The notes: a model not told the origin generated them from the sequence alone. DNA of 64,000 nucleotides from Desulfuromonadales bacterium (GCA_024636295.1 JAGXHI010000046.1:39998-103997), one strand, 5' to 3'; shown: positions 50,958 to 61,263, numbered from the stretch's first letter. Numbers and translations: made by a program.

Positions 50958-51482
50958 ATGGGCGAAATCGGTCCCGATGTCGTACTGGATAATCCCGCTT
51001 ATATCCATCCCTCGGCTTACATCTACGGAAAAGTTCATATCGGAAACGGAGCCAGCATCTGGCCCAACGTTGTAATCCGTTGTGAAATGCATGAAGTGGT
51101 GATCGGTGAGAAGACCAACATCCAGGATTTCGCCATGATCCATATCAGTTCCAGGGGAGGAACCATTATCGGGAAGTACTGCTCGATTACACATCATTGC
51201 ACCATCCACGGGTGCCGCATCGGTGATTACTGCCTCATCGGAATTAATTCCACCATCATGGAAAACTGCGTTATCGGCAACAACTGCATCATCGCTGGAC
51301 ATTCGTTTCTGAAGGCTGGAACAATCGTCCCGGATAATTCCATCGTGATGGGCGCGCCGGCGAAGGTCGTGAGAACGCAGAACAATTTCGAGAGGACCAA
51401 GCTGAACGCCGACGTGTACTATGAGAACGCCCTGGCGTATGCCAGGGGCCATTATCGGGGGTGGGATCCGGAGTCCAGGTGA
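50958..51482 (+). CDS. Left-handed beta-helix (hexapeptide) protein, gamma-carbonic anhydrase-like
   Basis: The protein has 174 residues from the ATG at 50958 after AAGGGGAAG. Hexapeptide repeats run from IHPSAYIYGKVHIGNGASIWPNVVIR to NSIVMGAPAKVVR. Histidines in MIHISS and SITHHCTIHG occupy positions where gamma-carbonic anhydrases bind zinc. This PaaY/CaiE-like group is common in acyl-CoA operons, where it may act as a thioesterase or carbonic anhydrase. The C-terminal helix (NALAYARGHYRGW) is typical of the paralogue group. Confidence 0.82.
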   Translation: MGEIGPDVVLDNPAYIHPSAYIYGKVHIGNGASIWPNVVIRCEMHEVVIGEKTNIQDFAMIHISSRGGTIIGKYCSITHHCTIHGCRIGDYCLIGINSTIMENCVIGNNCIIAGHSFLKAGTIVPDNSIVMGAPAKVVRTQNNFERTKLNADVYYENALAYARGHYRGWDPESR

Positions 51483-51630
51483 ATAGATGCGAAAACGATT
51501 TCAAACAATCTCTCGCGCAGAAAAATAAAAAACAGGTCATTTTGTGTTCCTTTGCCGTCTTTGCGGCTTGAGTGAGCGAAAGCGAAGGGGCGAGAGATCA
51601 TTTTGATAGGTGATTTGGAGAAATCGGCCA

Positions 51631-52062
51631 TTGAATGATGCTCACTTCAGAAAGCTCGAGAACCTCTACGCCGGGGCGCCGATCAATCGTTTCTTCATTC
51701 CGCGGCTGACGATTTCCCAAGGTGCGGCGGAACTTGTCCTCACCGTACGGGAGGATTTCTTCCATCCCGTCGGGGCGGTTCACGGGTCCGTCTATTTCAA
51801 AGCCCTCGATGATGCGGCTTTCTTCGCCGTCAACTCACTGATCGAGGACGTCTTCGTTCTGACAGCCAGTTTCAATATTTATATGACCCGCCCCATTTCA
51901 TCGGGGGAGATGGTTGCCCGGGGAAGGGTGATCCATGCTTCCAGAAGACTCTATTTAGCCGAGGCTGTTCTGTACGATGAAAAAGAAAGGGAAATCGGAC
52001 GAGGAAGCGGCAGTTTCATGAGGAGCGGAATCGCACTGACGCCGGAGGTCGGCTATCAATAG
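51631..52062 (+). CDS. PaaI-type hotdog thioesterase
   Basis: The protein has about 143 residues. I favour a TTG start at 51631 with GGAG ten bases upstream; a GTG at 51610 is possible but has no ribosome-binding site. The fold is seen in FHPVGAVHGSVYFKALDDAAFFAVNSL and LTASFNIYMTRPISSGEMVARGRVIHASRRLYLAEAVLYDE. It hydrolyses acyl-CoA thioesters, probably of a pathway intermediate. It is the last gene of the plus-strand operon and is followed by a convergent terminator. Confidence 0.8.
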   Translation: MNDAHFRKLENLYAGAPINRFFIPRLTISQGAAELVLTVREDFFHPVGAVHGSVYFKALDDAAFFAVNSLIEDVFVLTASFNIYMTRPISSGEMVARGRVIHASRRLYLAEAVLYDEKEREIGRGSGSFMRSGIALTPEVGYQ

Positions 52063-52096
52063 AAAAAGGCGAGGCTAAAAAACCGCCTCGCCTTTT
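52063..52096. terminator. Bidirectional intrinsic terminator
   Basis: AAAAGGCGAGG and its complement CCTCGCCTTTT surround a 10-base A-rich loop. A/T tails on both sides allow termination of both convergent transcripts. Confidence 0.85.
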
Positions 52097-52112
52097 CTCC
52101 GAATCCTGGATA

Positions 52113-53669
52113 TCAATCCCAGTTGTCTATCTTCATGGTCCCATTTTCTGCAAGATTCTGCTGCATTTTGAACACTTTGAACAGCATGTGCGGTTGATAG
52201 CCGGCTTTTCGTGCAATGCACTCCCGGGTAGCTCGATCAAGGTAATCCTGGAGGATCGGGCGGTAATCCGGATGAGCGCACTTGTCGATCACAAGCTGGG
52301 CTCTTTCGGTCGGAGAGAGCCCCCGCAGATCGGCCAGACCCTGTTCGGTCACGAGGATATTGAGGTCGTGTTCGGTATGGTCGACATGGGTGACCTTGGG
52401 GACGACACAGGTGATGCCGGTCGGGTCGATTTTGGTTTTTCGGACCGAGGGCGTGTGCATGATGGAGAGATAGGCATTGCGGAGAAAATCTCCGGAGCCT
52501 CCGATGCCGTTCACCAGACGCGAGCCGCCGAGCATGGTGGAATTCGCGTGTCCGTAAATGTCCAGTTCGACGGGGGTGTTCATGGCAATCAGACCCAGCC
52601 TGCGAATCAGTTCGGGATGATTGGTGATCTGGGAGGGACGCATGACCGCTTTTCGGACGTACCGCTCCCAGTTTCCGTAAAAACGCTTCAGGCCATCGGG
52701 AGACAGGGCGAAGGCCGCTCCTGATATCGCGTTTGCCTTGCCTTGGTCCATCAGGTCAAGGATGGTGTCCTGCATGACTTCGGTCCATATGTTGAGGTTG
52801 TCGAACGGACCGTTTGCAAGTCCCCAGAGGACGGCGTTGGCGATGCTGCCCACCCCTGATTGAAGGGGGAGAAGGTTTTCCGGAAGCCGGCCCTTTTTCA
52901 CCTCGAACTGGAAAAAGTCGAGGATATGGTTTGCAATTGCCTGTTCCACCTCTTCCGGAGGACCCAGGGGACGACCAACGCCAAATTTCCTGGATTCGAC
53001 GATGGCGACGATCTTTTCAGGATCGCAGGGCAGATAGGTGGTTCCGATGCGGTCATCCACTTTCGTGATGAGGTAAGGTTTCTTGTGCGGCGGTCGCTCG
53101 GGCATGACGATGTCGTGCAGACCCTCGAATGAAGGGACGGCCGTATTGATTTCGATGATGATCTTGTCGGCAAGTTGGACGATTTCCGGACAGACGCCGA
53201 TGGAAGAGGTCAGGATGATACCGCCGTCTTCTTTGATCTCACTGGCTTCGATGATGCCGATATCGAGCTTGCACTCGTTTTCCAGGGTGTAGAAGCCGTA
53301 ACCGAGGTCCTGCGCGAATATCGAAAGGTGCATGTCGCCCATCCGAATCAGGCCTATGTTGAGCTGCTCCCGGCTCACGTTGGCGGTCTGGTAGGGCCAG
53401 CGCTTGTCGGTCATGAGAAGGGAGGCCCATCGGTCCTCCACGTCCAGTCCGATAGAAGCGCCCGTAAAGACGTTGAAGCGCATTTTCCCTTGGAGTTCGT
53501 TTTTCTCTACGTGATCGGCCAGAATCATGGGAATGAGCTTGGGATTGCCTCCCGCAAAACCCGAGAATCCAAGGTCCATTCCGTTTTTGAAAAAAGGGAT
53601 CGTCTCTTCCGGTTCCATGATTTTCGAATGAAGACTTTTTCTTTTGATTTTTTCCCGCAGTTCAGACAT
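52113..53669 (-). CDS. Acetyl-CoA hydrolase/CoA-transferase (succinyl-CoA:acetate type)
   Basis: The protein has 518 residues. It has MDLGFSGFAGGNPKLIPMILADHVEKNE at the N-terminus, LPLQSGVGSIANAVLWGL in the middle and VNGIGGSGDFLRNAYLSIMHTPSVRK followed by HDLNILVTEQGLADLRGLSPTERA, as in AarC/Ach1-type enzymes. It moves CoA between acetyl-CoA or similar acyl-CoAs and free acids, conserving the thioester energy. It is transcribed alone, convergent to the thioesterase operon, with AGGAGGT before the ATG. It is a different subfamily from the GNAT-fused transferase at 14780. Confidence 0.88.
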   Translation of the reverse strand: MSELREKIKRKSLHSKIMEPEETIPFFKNGMDLGFSGFAGGNPKLIPMILADHVEKNELQGKMRFNVFTGASIGLDVEDRWASLLMTDKRWPYQTANVSREQLNIGLIRMGDMHLSIFAQDLGYGFYTLENECKLDIGIIEASEIKEDGGIILTSSIGVCPEIVQLADKIIIEINTAVPSFEGLHDIVMPERPPHKKPYLITKVDDRIGTTYLPCDPEKIVAIVESRKFGVGRPLGPPEEVEQAIANHILDFFQFEVKKGRLPENLLPLQSGVGSIANAVLWGLANGPFDNLNIWTEVMQDTILDLMDQGKANAISGAAFALSPDGLKRFYGNWERYVRKAVMRPSQITNHPELIRRLGLIAMNTPVELDIYGHANSTMLGGSRLVNGIGGSGDFLRNAYLSIMHTPSVRKTKIDPTGITCVVPKVTHVDHTEHDLNILVTEQGLADLRGLSPTERAQLVIDKCAHPDYRPILQDYLDRATRECIARKAGYQPHMLFKVFKMQQNLAENGTMKIDNWD

Positions 53670-53785
53670 TCATTACCTCCTTTTATGATTTCTGCAGTCG
53701 ATGAAATTGGTGGGGTTCAAAAAGATCTACAGCGATTGGCGGGGGCCATCGGATCCGATGGCCATCTGAAGGATATTTTGGATAT

Positions 53786-54142
53786 TCATCGGATCCGGTT
53801 GGCGCCTGTCGGGATCTCCGATTCGCAGGGGACGCCTGTCTGACAGAGACCGCATCCATATCCTTCGAAGCCGAAATGGGTTTTTAGGTAATCGGCTGTG
53901 ATGAGGAGGTGCTTCAGGCATTGCAGTTTGTCATGCCCTTTGTCATCGATGGCCTGGACCGGACAGCGGGGTATGCATTTGCCGCAGGCGTTTCGGGAGA
54001 AGAAAAGACAAGACTCCCGATGATCATCGTATGGCCGGGGAGAGGGCGGAATATGCACCCTTGCAACGACGGAGCCGGTGTGCATGGCCTTGCCGAAGGA
54101 GGTGATCCAGTCGGCACAAACAGTTTCTTTCGGAAAAGACAT
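53786..54142 (-). pseudogene. C-terminal remnant of a 4Fe-4S reductase-like protein
   Basis: The open frame has 118 residues and contains only the C-terminal ferredoxin part: CGKCIPRCPVQAIDDKGHDKLQC and YGCGLCQTGVPCESEIP. It begins MSFPKETVCADWITSFGKAMHTGSVVARVHIP, which looks like the interior of a longer protein of the epoxyqueuosine-reductase-like class rather than an N-terminus. In the same frame, family-like sequence could extend a few codons upstream, but a stop occurs eleven codons before the ATG and the rest is missing. It is probably an eroded gene; a functional short iron-sulfur protein cannot be excluded. Confidence 0.55.
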
Positions 54143-54563
54143 GTCGGTTCCCGAGTTGGGGCAGGGGTGGAATTATCCTGAATGGTTTGCATTGCAAAAT
54201 CATGTTTCGATTTAATACTTTAATACTCCGAGGGGTCTTTTGTAAACAGATTTTTTAGGAAAGACTACAAAAGCGGAACTTTGTGGCTAATAACTCTATT
54301 GAAAAACTCAGTGAGAAGAGGGTGCGAAACTTTCAGTTTCGCATTGCAAAACATGATTTTACAAACGATGTTTTTTAGGATTGACAGTTGAAAAGGCATA
54401 TGCAACGATTCCTTTTCCGGTGGAATTGATGACGAGAGGATTGCGGCGTTCAGTTCGCCTGAATTATCAAAACCCGTTTGCAGCAGTTTATGGGTAATCA
54501 CTCTCCGGCGAAATTGATCCGTTTGGAATATATAGATACAATATCGAGGAAAGGTGAAGAAGT
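54143..54563. other. Intergenic region rich in short repeats
   Basis: These 421 AT-rich bases lie between the remnant iron-sulfur gene and the large acyl-CoA dehydrogenase. They hold 11-base direct repeats GCATTGCAAAA (54189-54199 and 54341-54351), inverted copies of AAAATCATGTTT (54196-54207 and 54349-54360), a hairpin TGCGAAAC-N5-GTTTCGCA (54323-54343), and a possible promoter TTGATC-N17-TACAAT (54514-54542). No regulon palindrome was found. Confidence 0.5.
54323..54343. promoter_or_regulatory. Inverted repeat upstream of acyl-CoA dehydrogenase
   Basis: TGCGAAAC-TTTCA-GTTTCGCA is a perfect 8-5-8 repeat. It overlaps the second GCATTGCAAAA repeat. It could be an operator or an mRNA hairpin. 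Confidence 0.4.
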
Positions 54564-56366
54564 ATGAGTGAAGAGTTTATGAGCCGCCGCAATTTGAATT
54601 TCGTGCTGTATGAAATGCTCGATGCGACGAAGCTGACGGAGAATGAATATTACAAGGAGCATTCCAGGGAGACCTTTGAGGCGATTATCGATGTTGCCGA
54701 ACAGATCGCTCGAGAAAAATTTTTTCCCCATCATATGGAACTCGACGCCACCGAACCGGTGGTGGAAAACGGGCGGGTCAAGATTATCCCGGAAGTCAAA
54801 GAGGCTCTGGATGCCTATGCGGAAGCAGGTTTTCTGTCCGCTCATCACAGTGAGGAATTGGGAGGAATTCAACTTCCCCGGATTGTAACTCTTGCCTGCC
54901 AGGTGTGGTTCTCGGCGGCAAATATCGCAACCCTCGCCTATCTGGGCCTTACCAAGGCGGCGGCAAATCTGATCGAGGTGTTCGGAACTGAAGAGCAGAA
55001 GGAAAAATATCTGGGCCCCATGCTCGAGGGGCGCTATTACGGGACGATGGTGCTCACCGAACCCCAGGCCGGCTCTTCATTGGCCGATGTCGCCACCACA
55101 GCCCGACCGACGGACGAGGGCCATTATCTTATCAAGGGAAACAAGATCTTCATCTCCTGCGGGGAGCACGAGCTCTCGGAAAATATTATCCACCTGGTCC
55201 TGGCGCGCCTCAAGGATGCCCCACCGGGAATCCGGGGCCTGTCCCTCTTCATCGTTCCACGGTACCGGGTTCGCGAAGATGGAAGCATCGGGGAGCCGAA
55301 CGATGTGGCGCTGGCGGGACTTATTCACAAGATGGGTTACCGCGGCACCACCTCCACCATGCTCAATTTCGGGGAGAACGATGACTGCCGGGGCTACCTG
55401 ATCGGCGAGCCTAACAAAGGCCTGGCCTGCATGTTCCACATGATGAACGAGGCGCGCATAAACGTCGGAATCGGCGCGGTCATGCAGGGATACGCAGGAT
55501 ATCTCTATTCCCTTGATTACGCCCGGAACCGCCCCCAGGGGCGCCCTCTCGGGAACAAGGATCCCAAAAGCAAGCAGGTCATGCTGGTCGAACATCCGGA
55601 TATCCGGCGCATGCTGCTGATGCAGAAAGCCTATGTGGAAGGAACATTCGCCCTCGGATTTTATTCGGCGTGGCTTCTGGACCAGGAGAAAACCTCTCCC
55701 GACGAGGAGGTTCGCAGGGAATGCGGGCTGCTGCTTGAGCTTCTTACGCCGATCATCAAGGCCTGGTCCGCGGAGCTTACATTGGAGGCGAATTATCAGG
55801 CGATACAGATTCTGGGCGGATATGGCTATACCCGCGACTATCCGGTAGAGCAGTATTATCGGAACAATCGCCTGAACCCGATTCATGAAGGCGCCAACGG
55901 CATCCAGGCCATGGACCTGTTGGGACGGAAGGTATCGATGCATGAAGGCGCCGCATTCAATCTTCTGGTGCGGGAAATCGAAAAGACCGTCGCGGAAACC
56001 CTTGAAAACGAGCCGCTTCGGGAATGGGCCAGCCAGATTGAAAAGGCGCTGAACACCCTGAAAGAAACGACTGCGGATCTCCTGAAGGCAAAGAAGGATT
56101 TCGGGCCGGAGCGGGTTCTCGCCAACGCCTCCATTTACCAGGAGATGTTCGGGCATGTGGTCATCGCCTGGCTCTGGCTCAAGCAGGCGCAGACGGCAAT
56201 AAAGGGCCTGGAATACGCCAACGAAGAAAACGCGACCTTTTATAAAGGAAAACTCCAGGCCTGCCGGTATTATTTCACGTGGGATCTGCCCAAAATCGAA
56301 TACCAATCCCGAATTCTGCGGGACCTTGACCCGACCTGTCTCGAAATGCAGGATGCCTGGTTCTGA
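54564..56366 (+). CDS. Large acyl-CoA dehydrogenase with C-terminal extension (DmdC/AidB-like group)
   Basis: The protein has 600 residues. The ACAD core shows MVLTEPQAGSSLADVATTA, MGYRGTTSTMLNFGENDDCRGYLIG and MNEARINVGIGAVMQGYAGY. The active-site base lies in NPIHEGANGIQAMDLLGRKV. A further 140-residue helical domain follows, ending WDLPKIEYQSRILRDLDPTCLEM, as in long-form dehydrogenases that act on bulky, aromatic or thioether acyl-CoAs. The start follows GAGGAAAGGTGAAGAAGT. It heads a plus-strand series with a hydratase, an ACAD11-type dehydrogenase and a kinase. Confidence 0.88.
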   Translation: MSEEFMSRRNLNFVLYEMLDATKLTENEYYKEHSRETFEAIIDVAEQIAREKFFPHHMELDATEPVVENGRVKIIPEVKEALDAYAEAGFLSAHHSEELGGIQLPRIVTLACQVWFSAANIATLAYLGLTKAAANLIEVFGTEEQKEKYLGPMLEGRYYGTMVLTEPQAGSSLADVATTARPTDEGHYLIKGNKIFISCGEHELSENIIHLVLARLKDAPPGIRGLSLFIVPRYRVREDGSIGEPNDVALAGLIHKMGYRGTTSTMLNFGENDDCRGYLIGEPNKGLACMFHMMNEARINVGIGAVMQGYAGYLYSLDYARNRPQGRPLGNKDPKSKQVMLVEHPDIRRMLLMQKAYVEGTFALGFYSAWLLDQEKTSPDEEVRRECGLLLELLTPIIKAWSAELTLEANYQAIQILGGYGYTRDYPVEQYYRNNRLNPIHEGANGIQAMDLLGRKVSMHEGAAFNLLVREIEKTVAETLENEPLREWASQIEKALNTLKETTADLLKAKKDFGPERVLANASIYQEMFGHVVIAWLWLKQAQTAIKGLEYANEENATFYKGKLQACRYYFTWDLPKIEYQSRILRDLDPTCLEMQDAWF

Positions 56367-56409
56367 TCCCTCCGCCGCCTGGAGGCGTTCATAATCCGAG
56401 GAGAAGACA

Positions 56410-57195
56410 ATGACAGAGCAGCACAGCGCCAAGAATATTCTTCTGGATTCCCGCGACGGGATACTGCGCATTCAGATGAACCGCCCGGAGAAGAAAAACG
56501 CTCTCTCCCGGGCCATGTATCAGACCATGGCCGATGCCCTTGTCGGAGCCGACCGGGACGATTCAATCCGGGTTGCCCTGATCACCGGGACTGAGGACTG
56601 CTTCACCAGTGGAAACGATCTTGCGGATTTCCAGGCGGCGGCCTCCTCCGGGAATGAGCGCAAGCTCAACCCGTTTCTGCCCGCCATCAGTCGGATGAAA
56701 AAGCCGGTTATCGCAGCGGTGAGCGGCCCCGCTGTCGGCATCGGCACCACCATGTTGCTGCATTGCGATCTCGTTTTTGCCGGGACCTCCGCCCGATTTC
56801 AGCTGCCCTTTGTCAATCTGGGCCTCTGCCCCGAACTCGGATCGAGTTTTCTCCTTCCCCGGATCATGGGGCACCAGAAGGCCGCACGGCTTCTCCTTCT
56901 GGGGGAGCCCTTCGGAGCGGAAATCGCCTGTGAACTAGGAATTGTGAATGAGGTATGCGAGGAGGGGAAGCTCAGTGAGCTAGCCGTTGGGGCGGCCCGC
57001 CGTCTTGCCGGGCAGCCTCCCGCCTCGGTGCGCCTGACCAAGGCTCTTATGAAGCGAGCCCACGAAAAGACATTGCAGGAGATCATGGAGGAGGAAATCG
57101 AACATTTCAGTAATCGGTTAAGCTCTCCGGAAGCGGCCGAGGCGTTTCAGGCCTTTGCAGAGAAGAGAAAGCCCGATTTTTCGCGGTTCAGCTGA
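56410..57195 (+). CDS. Enoyl-CoA hydratase/isomerase
   Basis: The protein has 261 residues of crotonase fold: [23 protein letters not shown] and [29 protein letters not shown] for the oxyanion hole, then [23 protein letters not shown]. One acidic residue of the hydratase pair is conserved (PELGS), the other region reads differently, which is more like delta3-delta2-enoyl-CoA isomerases. It is preceded by GAGGAGA and lies 44 bases after the long dehydrogenase. Confidence 0.87.
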   Translation: MTEQHSAKNILLDSRDGILRIQMNRPEKKNALSRAMYQTMADALVGADRDDSIRVALITGTEDCFTSGNDLADFQAAASSGNERKLNPFLPAISRMKKPVIAAVSGPAVGIGTTMLLHCDLVFAGTSARFQLPFVNLGLCPELGSSFLLPRIMGHQKAARLLLLGEPFGAEIACELGIVNEVCEEGKLSELAVGAARRLAGQPPASVRLTKALMKRAHEKTLQEIMEEEIEHFSNRLSSPEAAEAFQAFAEKRKPDFSRFS

Positions 57196-57229
57196 ACCAC
57201 TCACAATCTTATTGAAAGGGACTGGAAAC

Positions 57230-58441
<1,212 letters not shown>

Positions 58442-58560
58442 CAACAACCGCGCTCCGCGTTGTTTCAGATGCAGCGGTCAATTCTGCAGGCTGCTCCGGT
58501 GAGGGGGGGCTCCCCCCCCCGCCGATGAGCGATATCCGGCTGCCGCCGGATGGATAGGAT
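58442..58560 (+). promoter_or_regulatory. Structured leader before the kinase gene
   Basis: This 119-base gap contains three hairpins: ACAAC...GTTGT with GCG/CGC inside (58444-58464), a G7/C7 hairpin (58503-58518) and ATCCGGC-N4-GCCGGAT (58534-58551). The last ends directly at the likely ribosome-binding site, so it may limit translation of the kinase relative to the dehydrogenase. The first may attenuate transcription. Confidence 0.35.
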
Positions 58561-59607
58561 ATGAAAGAATATAAGGATACAGCCCCTGTAAGGGAGGGGG
58601 AGGAACTCGACCAGGCCGCTCTGTCCGAGTATTTGCGAGGCAGAATCGACGGGATCGAGAATGGGATGGAAATTCTCCAGTTTCCCTCCGGCAATTCAAA
58701 TCTGACTTACGTGCTGCGCATCGGTGATCTCGAATATGTTCTTCGCCGCGCCCCTCTTGGACCCGTACCTCCCCGGGCACACGATATGGTTCGGGAATAC
58801 CACCTCCTGAAGAAACTCCATCCCGTTTTCCCACTTGCACCAGGGGCAATTCTGCTGTGTGAAGATCCGGAGATCATCGGCGCCCCCTTTTATCTGATGG
58901 AGCGCCGGCACGGAATCGTGCTGTTCAGCCAGCTGCCGGGCGAAATCGGGGCAAATCCTGGAATTCGAAGACGTATCAGTGGCGCCCTGGTGGAATGTCT
59001 GGCGGAATTGCACTCCATCGACATTCACGCCACGGGGCTGGTCTCCATCGGCAAACCCGACGGTTTCCTGGAGCGGCACCTGGAAGGATGGATCGGACGT
59101 TGGTATCGTGCAGAGACGGAACCGGCGCCTGAAATGAATGAGGTTGTCGAGTGGTTGAAGGCCAGCAGACCGATATCCGGAGCCCCTTCCCTGATTCACA
59201 ACGATTTCAGGCTGGAGAACGTCATGCTGGACCGGGAGAACCCCGATCGCATAACGGCGGTGCTCGACTGGGAAATGGCCACCGTCGGGGATCCCCTGGT
59301 AGATCTGGGTCTCACTCTCTGTTATTGGCTGAGGGCTCCGAACTGGCGCGAATCTGCTATGGATGCGGATCCCGGTTGGTTTTCCAGGGAAGAGTTTCTC
59401 CTCGAATACGGGAAACGGACCGGTTTCGATCTCTCACAGATTGCCTGGTACGAGGTTTTCGGAGTCTTCAAGCTTGCCGTCATCGTACGGCAGATTTATT
59501 TCCGCTACCTCAATGGACAGACTCACAACCCGCGTTTCAGCTCCTATGACGGGTTCATTCGATCTCTGGTGAAGGGTGCTTCAGATCTTGTAAGGGAAGC
59601 ACGGTAG
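58561..59607 (+). CDS. APH-fold phosphotransferase (acyl-CoA kinase-like), second copy
   Basis: The protein has 348 residues. Kinase motifs are LIHNDFRLENVMLDRENP and AVLDWEMATVGDPLVDLGLTLCYW. The opening VREGEELDQAALSEYLRGRI and FPSGNSNLTYVLRIG align with the kinase half of ACAD10/ACAD11 and with LvaA of Pseudomonas, which phosphorylates 4-hydroxyvaleryl-CoA. It follows an ACAD11-type dehydrogenase, so the two genes look like a split ACAD11. It is paralogous to 41956-43038. Aminoglycoside resistance is unlikely given this context. Confidence 0.85.
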   Translation: MKEYKDTAPVREGEELDQAALSEYLRGRIDGIENGMEILQFPSGNSNLTYVLRIGDLEYVLRRAPLGPVPPRAHDMVREYHLLKKLHPVFPLAPGAILLCEDPEIIGAPFYLMERRHGIVLFSQLPGEIGANPGIRRRISGALVECLAELHSIDIHATGLVSIGKPDGFLERHLEGWIGRWYRAETEPAPEMNEVVEWLKASRPISGAPSLIHNDFRLENVMLDRENPDRITAVLDWEMATVGDPLVDLGLTLCYWLRAPNWRESAMDADPGWFSREEFLLEYGKRTGFDLSQIAWYEVFGVFKLAVIVRQIYFRYLNGQTHNPRFSSYDGFIRSLVKGASDLVREAR

Positions 59608-59652
59608 GGAATCCCGCCAGACGCTGGCGCTAAGCAAGGAAAATTTTTTCTT

Positions 59653-60372
59653 ATGAGTGTTCTCTCGATGGTCCGGCACGGCCAGGCCACGCCTTTTGAA
59701 AAAGAGACGGACAGGTTATCGCCCCTTGGCGAAAAGCAGTCCCGAAAGCTTGCGGAGTTCTGGATCCGCAACAATGTCGTTTTTGATGAGGTCGTCAGCG
59801 GTTCTCTGGTTCGGCAGCGTCGGACGGCCGAAATCATCGGACGGTGTTATGCCGATGCCGGTCTTTCCTGGCCCGGACATCGGATCAATGAGGATCTGAA
59901 TGAATTCGACGGGACCGGCATTCTGAACATCCTTGCTCCGAAGCTGGCAGAGCAGAATACGGATTTTCGCCAGCTCCTGGAAAAGGCCCGGGATAACCGG
60001 ACCTCTCCGGATCGTAATCGCCACTTTCAGAGAATGTTCGAAGCCGTTATGGATCCGTGGATGAGCGGCGCACTTATCTCTCCGCATGTTGAACCCTGGG
60101 AGAGCTTTCGCGCTCGCGTCACTCGCGGAATCGATGAGATAATTTCCAGGTCGGACGGCAGCCGCAGGGTTGCGGTATTTACCTCTGGAGGCCCGATCGG
60201 AGCGACGGTACAGCGCGTTTTTAATGCCCCTCCTGCGATCGGTATTGAGATCAACTGGCGGGTTCGAAACTGCTCTGTCACCGAATTTCTCTACAGCAGG
60301 GGCAGAATCACCCTGGATATGTTCAACGCCATCCCGCACCTCGACGAACCTGATCTGCACAGCTTTCGTTAA
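59653..60372 (+). CDS. Histidine phosphatase superfamily protein with altered second histidine
   Basis: The protein has 239 residues. The nucleophile motif is present (SMVRHGQATPF, H9-like), as is ERLSPLGEKQSRKLAEF-type sequence. At the second catalytic histidine the usual HGG is replaced by TSGGPIGATVQ, so catalysis may be weakened or changed. It lies 45 bases after the kinase gene and is followed by another member of the family. A role in reversing or proofreading phosphorylation made by the kinase is possible but unproven. Confidence 0.8.
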   Translation: MSVLSMVRHGQATPFEKETDRLSPLGEKQSRKLAEFWIRNNVVFDEVVSGSLVRQRRTAEIIGRCYADAGLSWPGHRINEDLNEFDGTGILNILAPKLAEQNTDFRQLLEKARDNRTSPDRNRHFQRMFEAVMDPWMSGALISPHVEPWESFRARVTRGIDEIISRSDGSRRVAVFTSGGPIGATVQRVFNAPPAIGIEINWRVRNCSVTEFLYSRGRITLDMFNAIPHLDEPDLHSFR

Positions 60373-60399
60373 GGATCCGCCAAACAGCCGAGTAAATTC

Positions 60400-61149
60400 A
60401 TGGAAGGCCATATAGAAATGAAGAAGCAAATCAGCGAATCTGAACTCCACCTGAAGAATGGTGTGCGACGGATCTATCTCATGCGCCACGGGGAGGCTGG
60501 ATACTTCGGTTCATCGGGACAGCCTGTTCTCTCGGGAGGTGCTTCATTGACCGAAAAGGGCCGGACACAGGCCCAGGCGGCCGCCCGGACATTTTCCGAC
60601 GTTCATTTTGACAAGGCGATTGCAAGTGGCCTTGCCAGAACCGTCGAAACCGCTCAAATCGTTCTGGGGGGGCGGGATATTCCTCTGGAGATTCGCGAAG
60701 AATTCCAGGAAATCCGTCGCGGCGACTTGGGTGCACTGGAAGAAGAAGCACTGGAACTGGCCTTTACGGGCGTCTTCCGGGGGGCCATCGACGAAGAGAG
60801 GAAGTTTTTAGGGGGAGAGACTTTCGGTTCTCTGCTCGACCGGGTGATCCCGGCCATGGAAAATCTTCTCGAAGACACCTCATGGAATACTCTTCTTCTG
60901 ACACTTCACGGGGCCGTAAACCGGGTTCTTCTTTCCTATGCTCTCACCGGCGAACGCTGCTGCCTGGGGCATTTCGAACAGGCGCCTGCATGTATTAATA
61001 TCCTGGATCTGAATCCTCGGCTGGAAGGCCGGTGGATCGTCCGGGGGACAAATATCAAACCGTATGACCCGCTGCATCTTGAAAGCAGGGCCACAAGTAT
61101 GGAAGACCTTTATTCCAAGCTGCAGCGGGCACGGAAATCAGCGGAGTAG
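60400..61149 (+). CDS. Histidine phosphatase family protein
   Basis: The protein has 249 residues; an ATG at 60418 is an alternative start and neither has a clear ribosome-binding site. It has IYLMRHGEAGYF with the phospho-accepting His, ASGLARTVETAQIVLGG and the second His in LLLTLHGAVNRVLL, so it appears catalytically complete. It resembles phosphoglycerate mutase-like phosphatases. It is the last gene of the series and is followed by a terminator. Confidence 0.85.
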   Translation: MEGHIEMKKQISESELHLKNGVRRIYLMRHGEAGYFGSSGQPVLSGGASLTEKGRTQAQAAARTFSDVHFDKAIASGLARTVETAQIVLGGRDIPLEIREEFQEIRRGDLGALEEEALELAFTGVFRGAIDEERKFLGGETFGSLLDRVIPAMENLLEDTSWNTLLLTLHGAVNRVLLSYALTGERCCLGHFEQAPACINILDLNPRLEGRWIVRGTNIKPYDPLHLESRATSMEDLYSKLQRARKSAE

Positions 61150-61203
61150 ATTTAAACAGAAGTTCGGACCATAGTTGCTGGATTCAGAAATCTCCGATAA
61201 AAA

Positions 61204-61235
61204 GGACGCGCCGCAAGGTATATTGCGGCGCGTCC
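61204..61235. terminator. Convergent intrinsic terminator
   Basis: A perfect 13-base stem (GGACGCGCCGCAA and complement) with a 6-base loop lies between the phosphatase (plus) and the coiled-coil gene (minus). A/T-rich flanks are short but present on both sides. Confidence 0.8.
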
Positions 61236-61263
61236 TTATTTCCGTCCTGCTTTTTTATCCTTA

